DNA from: Terrimonas ginsenosidimutans
Lineage (GTDB): Bacteria > Bacteroidota > Bacteroidia > Chitinophagales > Chitinophagaceae
NCBI RefSeq assembly: GCF_022012415.1
Contig: NZ_JAKLTR010000014.1
Span: 1 to 64,000, forward strand
Reading direction: 5' to 3'
DNA length: 64,000 bases
A program made the translations under genes and the position numbers. Shown here piece after piece: positions 35,367 to 45,167 of the stretch (position 1 is its first letter; the number at the start of each line of letters is the position of its first letter). The notes beneath the pieces are model-generated. The model made no database searches. It saw nothing but the letters and a program-made list of their open reading frames with translations, and was not told where the DNA came from.

Positions 35367-36824
35367 TTACTTTACTGTATCCTTCGGATACTTCTGCAAT
35401 ATCCCTTCCTCTTTCATTAGTTTCTCTATCCCTTCAATATCCATCGGAATATAATCTGTAATGATCTCAGCACCTTTCTCTGTGACGATGATCATATCTT
35501 CCAAACGGATGTAGATCTTTTCTTCGGGTACGCGCAGTGCAGGTTCGATGGTAAAAACCATTCCGGCAACCAGCGGGCCGCCATCATATCCACCCACATC
35601 ATGGGTTGCCATGCCAACCCAATGTCCGAGCATGCCCCGCGCACTTTCAGAAGACCGGACATAACTCTGCACGAATGATCTTGCCGCATTCTCATAGATC
35701 GGTTTGGAAAATTTGCTGCGTTTCAATAGTTGCTCCATTTCCGCTGCTGCAAGTTTTTTGATCTGTTGTGCTGTCAAACCGGCTTTGATGTTATAAAGTA
35801 TAGCCTTATAACATCCGAGGTAAAAACCATACAACTCTCTTTGCCAGCTGTTGAATTTTCCATTCACGGGCATCATCCGCGTAACGTCGCTCATATAATA
35901 GCCGTAATCCGGCGCGTAATCCATCAGCAGGAAATCTCCGTCTTTCATCACTCTTTTACCTTCATGGTAGTGCGGATAAAAAGCATTCTCCGCACTTGCT
36001 ATCAAAGAATAGTAAGCATCTCCCTGTGCGCCATTGCGATGATAGATATATTTTGCCATGCCGTCCAGCTCATATTCTGAAATACCTGGCACTGTAGAGC
36101 GCATTGCTTCCATCAGAGCAAGCGAAGATAGGCGCGTAGCTTTTTTGATCAGGGTAATTTCATCAGGGCTTTTGATCAGCCGCATCTTATCGATCGTTGG
36201 GCTGAGGTTCTTTATGTGCAAGGCCGGGAAACGGCTTTTGATCAGTTGGATGAACCTGCTCTCCCTCGAAGCCGTCAGATCCCATTGATCCGCCAGTGCA
36301 TCTGCCGTAACGCGGATACCAAGATCACGACTTACGGCCAACCCTTCCGCCGGAGCAAACAGTGTATATGCTGTATCCTGGCTGCCGTTGGAGAAACGAC
36401 CCAGCTGTTCCGCCAAAAGATCCGATGCATATACATTATCGATTCCACTCAACTTTTTGACCAGGTCAGCATCTTCGGCCGACAACATCTTTCCTTCACC
36501 TCTCTCCCTTCCTTCATTACGATGAGGAAGGTAAACAGATGCCGTACGGCTCGCACCATTCAACACCAGGTAGGCATGCGGCACTTCAATCCCGCACAGG
36601 TAATAAAATTCATTGGTCTGGCGAAACTTAACGTAGCCGGTCGGACTTGGAGCTCCCTGTATAACCGCAAACGCATTTCTTCCGATGGCATCATAGATCT
36701 TTGAGCGCCGCGCAGCAAATTCTTCAGGCGTGAAGTCACTGGTAAAAAGAGGAACATCCTGGGCAAAGACCCGGGTGGCCAGTAGCAAAGATGTTAGCAC
36801 AATTGAACAACGGAAAATTCTCAT
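35367..36824 (-). CDS. Secreted Xaa-Pro aminopeptidase (M24B)
   Basis: This 485-aa exported metallopeptidase should remove N-terminal residues before proline. A signal peptide (ends TRVFAQ) precedes an aminopeptidase-P N-terminal domain (~25-190) and the M24 'pita-bread' domain (~225-460). Metal ligands are visible as LLMDYAPDYGYYMSDVTR (two Asp), THDVGG (His), TIEPAL (Glu) and RLEDMI (Glu). Length is normal. ATG start; convergent with the PUL gene to the left through the 35279 hairpin and divergent from the NHL-repeat gene. Confidence 0.92.
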   Translation of the reverse strand: MRIFRCSIVLTSLLLATRVFAQDVPLFTSDFTPEEFAARRSKIYDAIGRNAFAVIQGAPSPTGYVKFRQTNEFYYLCGIEVPHAYLVLNGASRTASVYLPHRNEGRERGEGKMLSAEDADLVKKLSGIDNVYASDLLAEQLGRFSNGSQDTAYTLFAPAEGLAVSRDLGIRVTADALADQWDLTASRESRFIQLIKSRFPALHIKNLSPTIDKMRLIKSPDEITLIKKATRLSSLALMEAMRSTVPGISEYELDGMAKYIYHRNGAQGDAYYSLIASAENAFYPHYHEGKRVMKDGDFLLMDYAPDYGYYMSDVTRMMPVNGKFNSWQRELYGFYLGCYKAILYNIKAGLTAQQIKKLAAAEMEQLLKRSKFSKPIYENAARSFVQSYVRSSESARGMLGHWVGMATHDVGGYDGGPLVAGMVFTIEPALRVPEEKIYIRLEDMIIVTEKGAEIITDYIPMDIEGIEKLMKEEGILQKYPKDTVK

Positions 36825-37142
36825 GTTAGTATTGATTTTAAAGCATGAAGCTGATAAACGGAAGATAAGGATTATCTTTTTTTCTAACGTACCAATTCAT
36901 TGTGCCGGACATAACACCTCCATACAAACATGCTTACAATGGTATCCGGGTTTACCCGTATGTAAAATACATTCAAAGAAACTGTTGCCGCTATTTTTTT
37001 AAGTGATTGACAATTATCAAGAAAAACTTTCTCATCTGCTATTGGCTATATCATTCATCTGATCTATTCTTGCGCCGCCGCAAGGTCAGTGTCATTCGAA
37101 TACGCTATGATGCATGACATATGCGTTTAATTCAATATAACT
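36825..37142. other. Divergent intergenic region
   Basis: An A+T-rich 318-bp region between divergent genes that must hold both promoters. A small palindrome CGGGTTTACCCG (36947-36958), with TTACA and TGTAA further out on either side, is a possible operator. No gene seen. Confidence 0.4.
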
Positions 37143-39536
37143 ATGAGAACCGAATCTGCATTGCAGGCATACCGCCTGCCTCGCCTTCTGTGCAACCTGC
37201 TCACAGGGGTGATTTTATTTTCCACCAGTCATACCGCATTCGCTCAGCTTGCCGCCTACCGCAGTGTCTTTGCCGGGACAGGAGTAAGTGGGTATTATGC
37301 CGGGGATAACAATGATGCCGCAACGGCGCAATTTTCTCAACCGAAGGCTGCAGCATTTGATGCTTCAGGCAACCTTCTTATTACGGACATTGGCAACAAC
37401 GTGATCCGTAAGATCTCACCTGACAGAAAAGTCAGCGTGATCGCCGGCATTCCGCGGACCGTTGGAAGCATGACCCCATGGCCCTCAGGCGTTGCTACGA
37501 ACGTCGCCATACCCACTGCAGGCGCCCATATCACTGTGGCAGGCAATGGCGCGATCTATTTTATGTCCAATGGATTTATGGTCGGCACAATATTTAACGG
37601 AAATATCTCTTATTTCACACCCGAGCACATGAACGCTGGCGCCGGATATTCCCTGTCACGCCATAATTGTATGAAAGCCCGTGGCAACTTTTTATATATG
37701 GGTCACCAGGGAACGATCTCTGTTATCGATCTCACTACCCGGAAACAGGTCCGGACGATCTCTGTAACTCCCGGGATAGAAACCATGTCGCTTGCCCTCG
37801 ATGCAAACGGCAATATCTTTTGCCTTAACGCATACGGACAATTATCGCGGATCGATGGAACTACATTTGCCCAAACCACTATAAAAGCACAGAATTCAGA
37901 CTCTGAATTATGGACGACCACCGGGGCGGATATGGCCATTGATGGTCAGGGTAACCTCTACCTCGCCACTGATTTCAGTTACATCATCACCTACACTGCC
38001 GGAACCTATGTTAAAGGAAAGATCCAGGGAGATGGCAAATACGCAGGTGTGGCAATTGATGCTAACGGAACTGTGTACATGCCTGATCGTAGCCTGAACA
38101 AGATCACACGTGTACAGTATCTCGATGAGAATACCCGGCTGTCAGGACTTGGTATCAGCGCAGGAACGCTGTTTCCATCATTCAGTATTTACAGCACCAA
38201 TTACACCGTATCGGTACCAAACAATGTTGATAAGATCAACATTACGCCAACCATTGAAGCCAGTACCACCACTGCGCAGGTCAGGGTCAACGGCGGTGCT
38301 TATACAGCTTTGGCCAGCGGCGCAACTTCTGCTGACATGAATCTGAACGTTGGCTCGAATACCATCAATATATTATTGCAACCGCAGCACCCTACCAATA
38401 CCAGAACAATGACGATCACGGTTACCCGACTGGGGGTACCACCGTCAACGCCGGACAATTTCGTTGTTACTCCTGCTACAAACAGCGTGAGGCTTAGCTG
38501 GGATGCTGCACCCGGCGCCACCAGGTATAACGTGTATCGATCCACCAGCCCAACAGGCTTTTTCTCGCTACTGACCGGCACACCGATCACCACACTTACC
38601 TATAGCAATACTATCGCGGTAGGAACTCCTTTCTATTACTATGTTGTGGCGCTGGAATCCACCGGCGCGGAAAGCCCGAGAACAGCCGTTACGGAAGGAA
38701 GAGCAAACACCCCTCCTGTCGTTACCGGCCTGGCTACATCCGGCAATGCCTGGGAAGGTGCTACGCTTTCCGCAGACTATACATATACAGATGTTGATGG
38801 CGGCACGAACAGCAGTACTTATCTCTGGTACCGCTACCCACAGGCAACGGGCACCACCGGAAGAATCATTATCCCGGGAGCAACAGCCCGGACGTACACA
38901 CTTGCCGCCGCGGACGTGGGGAAATATGTATCTGTCAGGATCGTACCCAATGATGGAATCACCACGAGCACAGCTATCGAAAGCGCAAGAGTTCTGGTGT
39001 CTGCCGGTACGCTTCCCGTCAAACTCGTATCCTTCCAGTCTAAAGTGGTGAACAAAGCCGTTCAGCTGGACTGGAAAACAGCGACTGAGATCAATAGCCA
39101 CTACTTCGCTATTGAACGCAGCAACGATACCCGCAGCTGGGAAACCATCGGACGTGTCAATGCCGCCGGAGACAGCTACACACCACTTAGCTATTCTTTT
39201 ACTGATAGAACGCCGTTGAACGGTCACAGTTTCTACCGGCTGAAAACAGTTGACCGTGATGCTACTTTTGAAACAAGCGCAACACTACAGGTAGATCTCT
39301 CCGCTTCTGTGTCTGCCATCAGCGTATATCCTATCCCTGCCATCAACACCATCACGGTGAAAGGCGGCGACCGCACACGTGAGCAGGCATTCAGTATCAC
39401 AGACGCTGAAGGAAAAATAGTTCGCAGAGGATTGCTGACACAGTCTGTTCAGGATATCGATATCCAGGAATTAAAGAAGGGAATCTACTTTCTGAAAATA
39501 GAGCAGCAGAATGCAGTCAGGTTCATTAAACAATAA
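37143..39536 (+). CDS. NHL-repeat/beta-propeller protein with cadherin-like, Ig-like and T9SS sorting domains
   Basis: This 797-aa secreted protein has a signal peptide (ends HTAFAQ). Residues ~35-325 are NHL-type propeller blades (PKAAAFDASGNLLITDIGNNVIRKIS, AGVAIDANGTVYMPD pattern). About 330-428 is a cadherin-like beta-sandwich (LSGLGISAGTLFPSFS). An FN3-like domain (~432-520, VRLSWDAAPGATRYNVYRS) and an Ig-like domain (~525-625) follow. Then comes the common VKLVSFQSKVVNKAVQLDW/ATEINSHYFAIERS module, and last a type-A T9SS sorting domain (AISVYPIPAINTITV ... GIYFLKIEQQNAVRFIKQ). It is probably displayed on the surface and binds rather than catalyses; partner unknown. A terminator follows at 39562. 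Confidence 0.85.
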   Translation: MRTESALQAYRLPRLLCNLLTGVILFSTSHTAFAQLAAYRSVFAGTGVSGYYAGDNNDAATAQFSQPKAAAFDASGNLLITDIGNNVIRKISPDRKVSVIAGIPRTVGSMTPWPSGVATNVAIPTAGAHITVAGNGAIYFMSNGFMVGTIFNGNISYFTPEHMNAGAGYSLSRHNCMKARGNFLYMGHQGTISVIDLTTRKQVRTISVTPGIETMSLALDANGNIFCLNAYGQLSRIDGTTFAQTTIKAQNSDSELWTTTGADMAIDGQGNLYLATDFSYIITYTAGTYVKGKIQGDGKYAGVAIDANGTVYMPDRSLNKITRVQYLDENTRLSGLGISAGTLFPSFSIYSTNYTVSVPNNVDKINITPTIEASTTTAQVRVNGGAYTALASGATSADMNLNVGSNTINILLQPQHPTNTRTMTITVTRLGVPPSTPDNFVVTPATNSVRLSWDAAPGATRYNVYRSTSPTGFFSLLTGTPITTLTYSNTIAVGTPFYYYVVALESTGAESPRTAVTEGRANTPPVVTGLATSGNAWEGATLSADYTYTDVDGGTNSSTYLWYRYPQATGTTGRIIIPGATARTYTLAAADVGKYVSVRIVPNDGITTSTAIESARVLVSAGTLPVKLVSFQSKVVNKAVQLDWKTATEINSHYFAIERSNDTRSWETIGRVNAAGDSYTPLSYSFTDRTPLNGHSFYRLKTVDRDATFETSATLQVDLSASVSAISVYPIPAINTITVKGGDRTREQAFSITDAEGKIVRRGLLTQSVQDIDIQELKKGIYFLKIEQQNAVRFIKQ

Positions 39537-39561
39537 AAGTCCCCTTTATAAATAATATGGC

Positions 39562-39595
39562 AATGCGGATCCGGAAGGGTCCGCATTGTTGTTTG
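39562..39595 (+). terminator. Rho-independent terminator
   Basis: Stem AATGCGGATCC / GGGTCCGCATT with loop GGAA, followed by GTTGTTTGT, 26 bp after the stop of the NHL-repeat gene. Confidence 0.75.
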
Positions 39596-39751
39596 TGACC
39601 GGGTGAGGCAACGGATCAAATTCAAGACTCGATACCGTTCATCCGGGAGCCACCGGTTTGCCCGGCATCGTCTCCGGCAAAAAAAATCTGCCATCGCCGA
39701 TGACCTTTTCCTTTTCCGACCGATAACAGTTCATACAAACAATCAACCAGT

Positions 39752-40930
39752 ATGAAAAAGATACTTTTTCTCGCACTTCCCGCCGCTCTTTTATTCTCCT
39801 GCAGCAAAAGTGGTGGTGATGACGGACCAAATCCCCCGGAACCTAACCCAGGGAAACAGCAGGATATTGCCGCTGTCGATTCAAAACTGACAGGCTTTCT
39901 AACAACCCACAATGTTCCCGGAGCAACGCTGGCGATCAGCAAGAACGGCAAGCTCGTGTATGTACAGGGTTATGGTTTTGCAGACCAGGCGACAAATACA
40001 AAGGTCACCACACAATCCAGGTTCCGCATTGCCAGCGTGTCAAAAACCTATACGGCCGTGGCCGTGTTGAAACTGGCGCAGGAAGGAAAGTTTTCCCTGG
40101 ATGATAAAGTTTTCGGAGAAGGGAAGTTACTGGGAACAACTTACGGCACCGCTCCTTACAATACCAACCTTGGCAATATCACCGTACGTCAACTATTGAA
40201 TAATACCAGTGGAGCCTGGGGTGCCGCTACGGGCGGAGATGTTATTGATCAAAATCCCGCGTATACCAATACCCAGCTGTTCAACTGGATCCTGAACACA
40301 AGGCCCAATCCGCAGACTCCCGGAGCTTTGTATGACTATTCCAACATCAACTTCTGGATCGCGGGCCGTATCATTGAAAAGTTCTCCGGCAAATCCTATG
40401 TCAATTATATCAGGGAAGATCTGATGGCACCACTCGGCATTACACAAACAGATATGGCAGGCAAAACAGCCGCTGACCGGAAAACCAATGAGGTGACCTA
40501 TTACGGACAGGGCAATGACGCCCCGTATGTTTATAATATTGCATTCCCGCGGAGAGATGCTGACGGTGGACTGATCACTACAGCAACAGATCTTTTGAAA
40601 TTCATATTGGCGATCGATGGGTTTACTACCAGGCCGGATATGATCAACGCAACTTCTGTTACAGCTTTGAGCACCGGCTCTCCGGTCTATGCCTCCTACG
40701 GTTTAGGCCTTGGGCTATGGTCTGCTCAAAATCTTTGGTACAACTACGGTAGCCTCCCGGGTACGCGTGCCGGCTTTATGCGCCACAACAATGGGATGGC
40801 GATTGCGCTGATCTTTAACTCGCGCGCTAACCCATCTGCGGAAACAGCATTTGTTCAGGGAATGCAGAACCTGATGCTGGATCTCATAAAAAATACTGAC
40901 TATTCATGGCAGGATATTGATCAATTTTGA
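39752..40930 (+). CDS. Serine hydrolase, beta-lactamase/DD-peptidase-like lipoprotein
   Basis: This 392-aa lipoprotein (lipobox LLFSCSK, Cys about 17) belongs to the class C beta-lactamase-like family (PF00144). The nucleophile motif SVSK spans residues 95-98 (Ser95, Lys98) and the second motif is in YDYSNINFW. NNTSGAWG and MRHNNGMA occupy the usual later positions. A Pro-rich linker follows the lipid anchor. Family members are esterases, D-aminopeptidases or DD-carboxypeptidases; the substrate cannot be told from sequence. Standalone gene; a GATGGCC hairpin begins 25 bp after the stop. Confidence 0.88.
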   Translation: MKKILFLALPAALLFSCSKSGGDDGPNPPEPNPGKQQDIAAVDSKLTGFLTTHNVPGATLAISKNGKLVYVQGYGFADQATNTKVTTQSRFRIASVSKTYTAVAVLKLAQEGKFSLDDKVFGEGKLLGTTYGTAPYNTNLGNITVRQLLNNTSGAWGAATGGDVIDQNPAYTNTQLFNWILNTRPNPQTPGALYDYSNINFWIAGRIIEKFSGKSYVNYIREDLMAPLGITQTDMAGKTAADRKTNEVTYYGQGNDAPYVYNIAFPRRDADGGLITTATDLLKFILAIDGFTTRPDMINATSVTALSTGSPVYASYGLGLGLWSAQNLWYNYGSLPGTRAGFMRHNNGMAIALIFNSRANPSAETAFVQGMQNLMLDLIKNTDYSWQDIDQF

Positions 40931-40954
40931 ATTCGAATTGATGGGCGAGGATCG

Positions 40955-41020
40955 ATGGCCGATGACCGATGGCCGATAGCCGATGGGACCATCCACCATC
41001 GGCCATCGGTCATCGGCCAT
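40955..41020. repeat. GATGGCC-type 7-nt hairpin array
   Basis: The left arm (40955-40986) is a run of 7-nt words GATGGCC, GATGACC, GATGGCC, GATAGCC, GATGG. The right arm (40996-41020) is its exact reverse complement except that it lacks one unit (GATAGCC). The loop is 9 nt. Arms differing by exactly one unit suggest slippage of repeat units. Confidence 0.9.
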
Positions 41021-41082
41021 CTGCCTGGTGGACAGTGGGATCATGGCATGAAAAATGAGCTGTTTTCGATAAACCTGTAACA

Positions 41083-41646
41083 ATGCGAAAACTGATCGCC
41101 GCCATGAATATGACCCTCGACGGGTTCTGTGATCACACTGCCGGAATCGCCGACAAGGCAATACATCAGCATTATGCCGACCTGATCCAAAGTGCGGACA
41201 CGATCATCTATGGAAGGATCACTTACCTGTTAATGGAAAATTACTGGCCCGACATCGTGAACAATCCTACGGGCGATCAGTCGACCGACAACTTTGCCAA
41301 CGCCATGGATAAGATCAATAAACTGGTATTCTCACACACCCTGAAAAAGCTGCGATGGGATAATGCAAGAATAGCCACAAGAAGTATCAAAGAAGAAATT
41401 GAAGACCTGAAAAGCCAAACAGGTGGAGATATCCTAGTCGGCAGCCCGGGATTAATTGTCGGTGCAATGAATCTGCACCTGGTTGACGAACTCCAGCTCT
41501 CCATACACCCAACGATCGAAGGAAAAGGATTATCGCTATTCAAGAAAATAAAAGAGCAGATCAGCCTGAAGTTGTTAAGGACAAAAACCTTTGACAGCGG
41601 CATTGTAACTTTTTATTATCGGCCGGAGTACCCTGGTGTGAAGTAA
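41083..41646 (+). CDS. Dihydrofolate reductase-family protein (RibD C-terminal type)
   Basis: This 187-aa cytoplasmic protein belongs to the RibD_C/YyaP-like reductase family. It opens with RKLIAAMNMTLDGF, has DTIIYGRITYLLMENYW near residue 40, and GGDILVGSPGLIVGAMNLHLVDELQLSIHPTIEGKG in the C-terminal half, the NADPH-binding pattern of this family. Enzymes of this group reduce pteridine-, flavin-precursor- or lactone-like substrates; which one is unknown. ATG start. A 7-nt array begins directly after the stop. Confidence 0.85.
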   Translation: MRKLIAAMNMTLDGFCDHTAGIADKAIHQHYADLIQSADTIIYGRITYLLMENYWPDIVNNPTGDQSTDNFANAMDKINKLVFSHTLKKLRWDNARIATRSIKEEIEDLKSQTGGDILVGSPGLIVGAMNLHLVDELQLSIHPTIEGKGLSLFKKIKEQISLKLLRTKTFDSGIVTFYYRPEYPGVK

Positions 41647-41926
41647 TGAGGGACGATGGCGGAGGGACGATGGCTGAGGGACGATGGCTGAGGGACGATG
41701 GCCGATGATCGATGGCCGATGGCCGATGATGGCCGATGGCCGATGATGGCCGATGGCCGATGATCGATGGCTGATGGCTGATGATCGATGGCTGATGATC
41801 GATGGCCGAAAATACAACGACCTGTTAGCCGCAGTAAACTATACCTGGTAGCAGCAAGTGCTTCACTCCCATGCTCCATCGGCCATCGGCCATCGATCAT
41901 CGGCCATCGGCTATCGGCCATCGATC
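41647..41926. repeat. Large GATGGCC-type array with inverted arm, overlapping a gene end
   Basis: The left block (41647-41809) starts with 15-nt units (GAGGGACGATGGCTG) and passes into 7-nt words GATGGCC, GATGATC, GATGGCT. The right block (41875-41926) is the complementary GGCCATC array. Between them lie 65 bp without repeats. The right block supplies the last codons and stop (GATGGCCGATAG read leftward) of the thiolase gene. Several open frames cross it only because the array lacks stops. Confidence 0.9.
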
Positions 41927-43098
41927 AATTCGATCACCATCGCCGAAGCACCGCCACCGCCGTTGCAGATGCCGGCGGCTCCGAGTTTCGCGTTTTTTGT
42001 TTTCAATACATTGATCAATGTTACAATGATCCTTGCTCCACTTGCACCTAATGGATGTCCAATTGCAACGGCACCTCCATGCACATTCACTTTAGCAGGA
42101 TCAAGTTTCATGCGTCTTGTATTTTCAATTCCCACAACACTGAATGCTTCATTCAATTCAAAATATTCTATCTGTTCCATTTTCAAACCCGCTTTTTCCA
42201 CAGCTTTTGGTACAGCCAGTGAAGGCGTGGTGGTGAACCATTCCGGAGCCTGCTCTGCGTCTGCATAGGACAGCACACGGGCGATAGGTTTCAAACCAAG
42301 TTCTTTTGCCTTTTCCCCGCTCATCAGTACCAATGCAGCTGCGCCATCATTCATAGTGGAAGCATTCGCGGCGGTAACGGTTCCGTCTTTTATAAATGCC
42401 GGGCTTAATGTTGGGATCTTGTCAAACTTTACATTATAAGGCTCCTCGTCTTTTTCGAACACTACAGGATCTCCCTTACGCTGTGGAATTTCAACGGGGA
42501 TCACTTCGTTGGCAAACCAGCCATTCTCCCAGGCCGCCTGGCTGCGTTTATAGCTTTCGACCGCAAACGCGTCCTGTTCTTCGCGGCTGACACCACAGGT
42601 TGACGCGCACAACTCTGCCGCATTGCCCATTGCTTTGCCATCGTATACATCGGTCAGGCCATCTTTTGCAAGACCATCAAGCATTGAAACGTCTCCATAC
42701 TTATTTCCCCAACGCATGGCTGGTGCATAGAATGGGACATTGCTCATGCTTTCCATTCCGCCGGCAACAACGATCTCTGCATCACCCAGCAAAATGCTTT
42801 GGGCAGCCAGCGCGATCGATTTCATTCCGCTTGCACAAACTTTATTAACGGTTGTACAGTTGACCAGATCAGGAAGACCTGCAAACTTAGCGGCCTGTCG
42901 CGCAGGAGCCTGACCAAGATTGGCCTGTAAAACCGAACCCATCAGAACGTCCTGAACCTGATCAGCCTGGATACCTGCCTTTGCAATCGCACCTTTGATC
43001 GCCGCAGCACCCAGCTGGGTAGCAGATAAAGCTTTCAATGAGCCGCCGAAACTGCCGATTGGCGTACGGACAGCCGAAACAATAACAACTTCCTTCAT
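41911..43098 (-). CDS. Acetyl-CoA C-acetyltransferase (thiolase)
   Basis: This 395-aa cytoplasmic thiolase condenses or cleaves acetyl-CoA and acetoacetyl-CoA. The acyl-accepting Cys88 is in [10 protein letters not shown]; the C-terminal catalytic residues are in [24 protein letters not shown] and [13 protein letters not shown]. Length and motifs are those of a functional enzyme. The C-terminus ends ELIDGR because the last three codons and the stop come from the 7-nt repeat array. TATCTTTA on the minus strand (43122-43129) is a likely -7 box. HutH lies upstream on the same strand, separated by a repeat pair. Confidence 0.94.
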   Translation of the reverse strand: MKEVVIVSAVRTPIGSFGGSLKALSATQLGAAAIKGAIAKAGIQADQVQDVLMGSVLQANLGQAPARQAAKFAGLPDLVNCTTVNKVCASGMKSIALAAQSILLGDAEIVVAGGMESMSNVPFYAPAMRWGNKYGDVSMLDGLAKDGLTDVYDGKAMGNAAELCASTCGVSREEQDAFAVESYKRSQAAWENGWFANEVIPVEIPQRKGDPVVFEKDEEPYNVKFDKIPTLSPAFIKDGTVTAANASTMNDGAAALVLMSGEKAKELGLKPIARVLSYADAEQAPEWFTTTPSLAVPKAVEKAGLKMEQIEYFELNEAFSVVGIENTRRMKLDPAKVNVHGGAVAIGHPLGASGARIIVTLINVLKTKNAKLGAAGICNGGGGASAMVIELIDGR

Positions 43099-43150
43099 AT
43101 GGTTATTTTCAATTGAGGGAGTAAAGATAACGATTGTTAGTGGAAAGGGA

Positions 43151-43382
43151 GGGGTGGGAAGGCTTGGGAGGTTTCAGAAGTTCCAGAGGTTTCGGAGGAG
43201 TATCGCCATCCTGCGTTTATAAGTTAAAGAGGTTTAGTACGGAATGGTTTTCCCCCTGTCCTTACGAAACTTCCTTCATTTTAATAAATAGCTGAATACG
43301 GTTTTCATCATCAGTAAACCTATGGAACCTTTGCAACCTATGAAACCTATGGAACTTCCCAAACCTTCCAAACCTTCCACCG
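43151..43382. repeat. GGAAGG/AAACCTTCC-type spaced inverted array
   Basis: The left block (43151-43199) has GGAAGGCTTGGGAGGTTTC and GTTCCAGAGGTTTCGGAGG. The right block (43316-43382) has AAACCTATGGAACCT and AAACCTTCCAAACCTTCC, the complement of the left words. About 115 bp separate them, holding the spacer before the thiolase gene. The right block ends 7 bp from the hutH stop. Confidence 0.75.
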
Positions 43383-43388
43383 CTCCTC

Positions 43389-44951
43389 TCAATAACCAAA
43401 CGCCTCAAATCCCTGATTCAGTTCCACTTTCTTCCTCACCGCAAACTCATCCACCGCTTTCACGAATGAAAAGTCTTTGATCATTCCTGCCACGCGGTTG
43501 ATATCATCCGCGAAGATCCGGTCCTCCTCTGCAAAGCTCACGTTATTACGCACAAGATCGTGGGCATATTCCAGGAGCGAAGAGCTTTTCATCGGTCTTC
43601 TGAACTCGATCGCCTGGCAGGCACTGAGCAGTTCGATTGCGAGTATGAATTCAAGATTATCCAGTACTTTGTTGGCCTTGCGTCCGCTGATACTTCCCAT
43701 GCTCACATGATCTTCCTGTCCGAGTGAGGTCGGGATGCTGTCAGCACTCGCGGGAAAACACAGTGTTTTGTTTTCTGTGACCAATGCGGCGGTAGTGTAT
43801 TGAGGGATCATGAACCCGCTGTTCAAACCCACATTGTTCATCAGCAACATCGGCAGCCCCCATTTGCCTTCCAGCAGAAGGTAGCAACGGCGGTCTGAAA
43901 TGTTTCCTATTTCCGCACCGGCTATACAGGCATAATCGAGTGGCAATGCCATCGGTTGTCCATGAAAATTACCGCCACTGATCGTATCGTCTGCACCAAG
44001 GATGATCGGGTTATCGGTAACAGCATTCAATTCGATCTCTGTTAATTCTTTCAGGTGCAGCCATGCATTGCGGCTGGCACCGTGAACCTGCGGCATGCAG
44101 CGAAGCGAATAGGGATCCTGTACACGTCCGCAATCGATATGGCTTTGCATGATCTCTGAACCGTCGAGTAGCACACGCAGGCGTTGGGCGACCAGTTTGT
44201 TTCCCTGGTAACTGCGCAGTTCATGCAGGCGTTCGTCAAATGGCGCTTTGGTACCGGTCAGCGCTTCAAGGCTCATCGCGCCAATGATATCAGCGGCCTC
44301 CAGGCAATTATGCAAACGTTGGACAGCTTTCACTGCGAATGCCAGGATGAATTGCGTGCCGTTGATCAGGGCAAGACCTTCTTTTGGGCCAAGTGTGATC
44401 GATGAAATATTTTCCTGCTTGAATACGTCTGCTGTGGCAACTTTTTTTCCTTTGTAGAAACATTCGCCCAAACCGATCAGCGGTAAGAACAAATGCGAAA
44501 GCGGGGCCAGATCTCCTGAGGCACCAACACTGCCTTTCTCGGGAACAACAGGGATCACGTCGTTGTCGATATGCCAGATGATCCGTTCAAGTGTAGACAG
44601 TTGCACGCCACTATATCCCTGCGACAGCGATTGCACTTTTGTGATCAGCATGATCTTCGCTACTTCAACCGGGATCGGGTCCCCTACCCCGACACTATGA
44701 CTTTGCAGGATCTTATATTGAAGCGTCGCTGTATCTTCTTCTGAAATGGGTGTATTGGCAAGGATACCGAACCCGGTATTTACCCCATAAACGGTTTTAT
44801 TCGCCGCTACGATCTGTTTTACATGATCGTGGCTGGTGTTGATCTTTTGAATAGCTGTTTCATTCAGCCGCCCCTGAAGCTGGCCATTGGCAATGGCAAT
44901 CGTTTTGGATACAGTGAGTTGATCTGTTCCGTAATTAAAAACTGAGTTCAT
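43389..44951 (-). CDS. hutH: Histidine ammonia-lyase
   Basis: This 520-aa cytoplasmic enzyme deaminates histidine to urocanate. The MIO cofactor triad Ala144-Ser145-Gly146 is in GSVGASGDLAPLSH; YGVNTGFG (about 55-62) and the QEDHVSMG region are also present. Length is typical (~510). No other hut gene is visible nearby, so the rest of the pathway must be elsewhere. A good -7 box lies just upstream (44957-44964, minus). The aromatic-lyase superfamily also includes tyrosine/phenylalanine lyases, but the overall sequence fits HutH best. Confidence 0.92.
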   Translation of the reverse strand: MNSVFNYGTDQLTVSKTIAIANGQLQGRLNETAIQKINTSHDHVKQIVAANKTVYGVNTGFGILANTPISEEDTATLQYKILQSHSVGVGDPIPVEVAKIMLITKVQSLSQGYSGVQLSTLERIIWHIDNDVIPVVPEKGSVGASGDLAPLSHLFLPLIGLGECFYKGKKVATADVFKQENISSITLGPKEGLALINGTQFILAFAVKAVQRLHNCLEAADIIGAMSLEALTGTKAPFDERLHELRSYQGNKLVAQRLRVLLDGSEIMQSHIDCGRVQDPYSLRCMPQVHGASRNAWLHLKELTEIELNAVTDNPIILGADDTISGGNFHGQPMALPLDYACIAGAEIGNISDRRCYLLLEGKWGLPMLLMNNVGLNSGFMIPQYTTAALVTENKTLCFPASADSIPTSLGQEDHVSMGSISGRKANKVLDNLEFILAIELLSACQAIEFRRPMKSSSLLEYAHDLVRNNVSFAEEDRIFADDINRVAGMIKDFSFVKAVDEFAVRKKVELNQGFEAFGY

Positions 44952-44956
44952 AGGTG

Positions 44957-44964
44957 CAAAGCTA
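44957..44964 (-). promoter_or_regulatory. -7 promoter box of hutH
   Basis: TAGCTTTG on the minus strand matches the Bacteroidota TAnnTTTG consensus and lies 5 bp before the ATG, implying a very short or leaderless transcript. A TTG about 22 nt upstream (44987-44989) could be the -33 element, slightly farther than usual. Confidence 0.45.
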
Positions 44965-45035
44965 AGTTAAACGGGAAATGTTACGGCAATTGATGTCTAT
45001 TTATAGACCGGCCTGGGCTTCTTTAATTTGACGGG

Positions 45036-45144
45036 CGCAGCAGTAACGCAATGAACGCAAAGAACCGCGAAGGGCGCAACGGATCCATCCAAATGGATTG
45101 ATGCCGTTGCGCTCTCCGCGGTTCTTTGCGTCCACTGCGTTGCG
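45036..45144. repeat. CGCAAAG-type hairpin array
   Basis: CGCAATGAACGCAAAGAACCGCGAAGGGCGCAACGG in the left arm (45036-45082) pairs with CCGTTGCGCTCTCCGCGGTTCTTTGCG... in the right arm (45104-45144). A 21-nt loop itself contains ATCCATCCAAATGGAT, a small palindrome. It ends 24 bp from the S9 peptidase stop. Confidence 0.85.
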
Positions 45145-45167
45145 AATACGCCTGTCGGTTCAAGTGA

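Noticed and set aside
40955-41926. CRISPR-like regular repeats
   Set aside because: Units are contiguous 7-mers with no spacers, arms are inverted, and no cas genes are present.
41575-42268. Several open frames across the GATGGCC array (e.g. peptides rich in GHRPSAI/DHRSSA)
   Set aside because: A 7-nt word without stops keeps all frames open and gives repetitive peptides; these are not genes.
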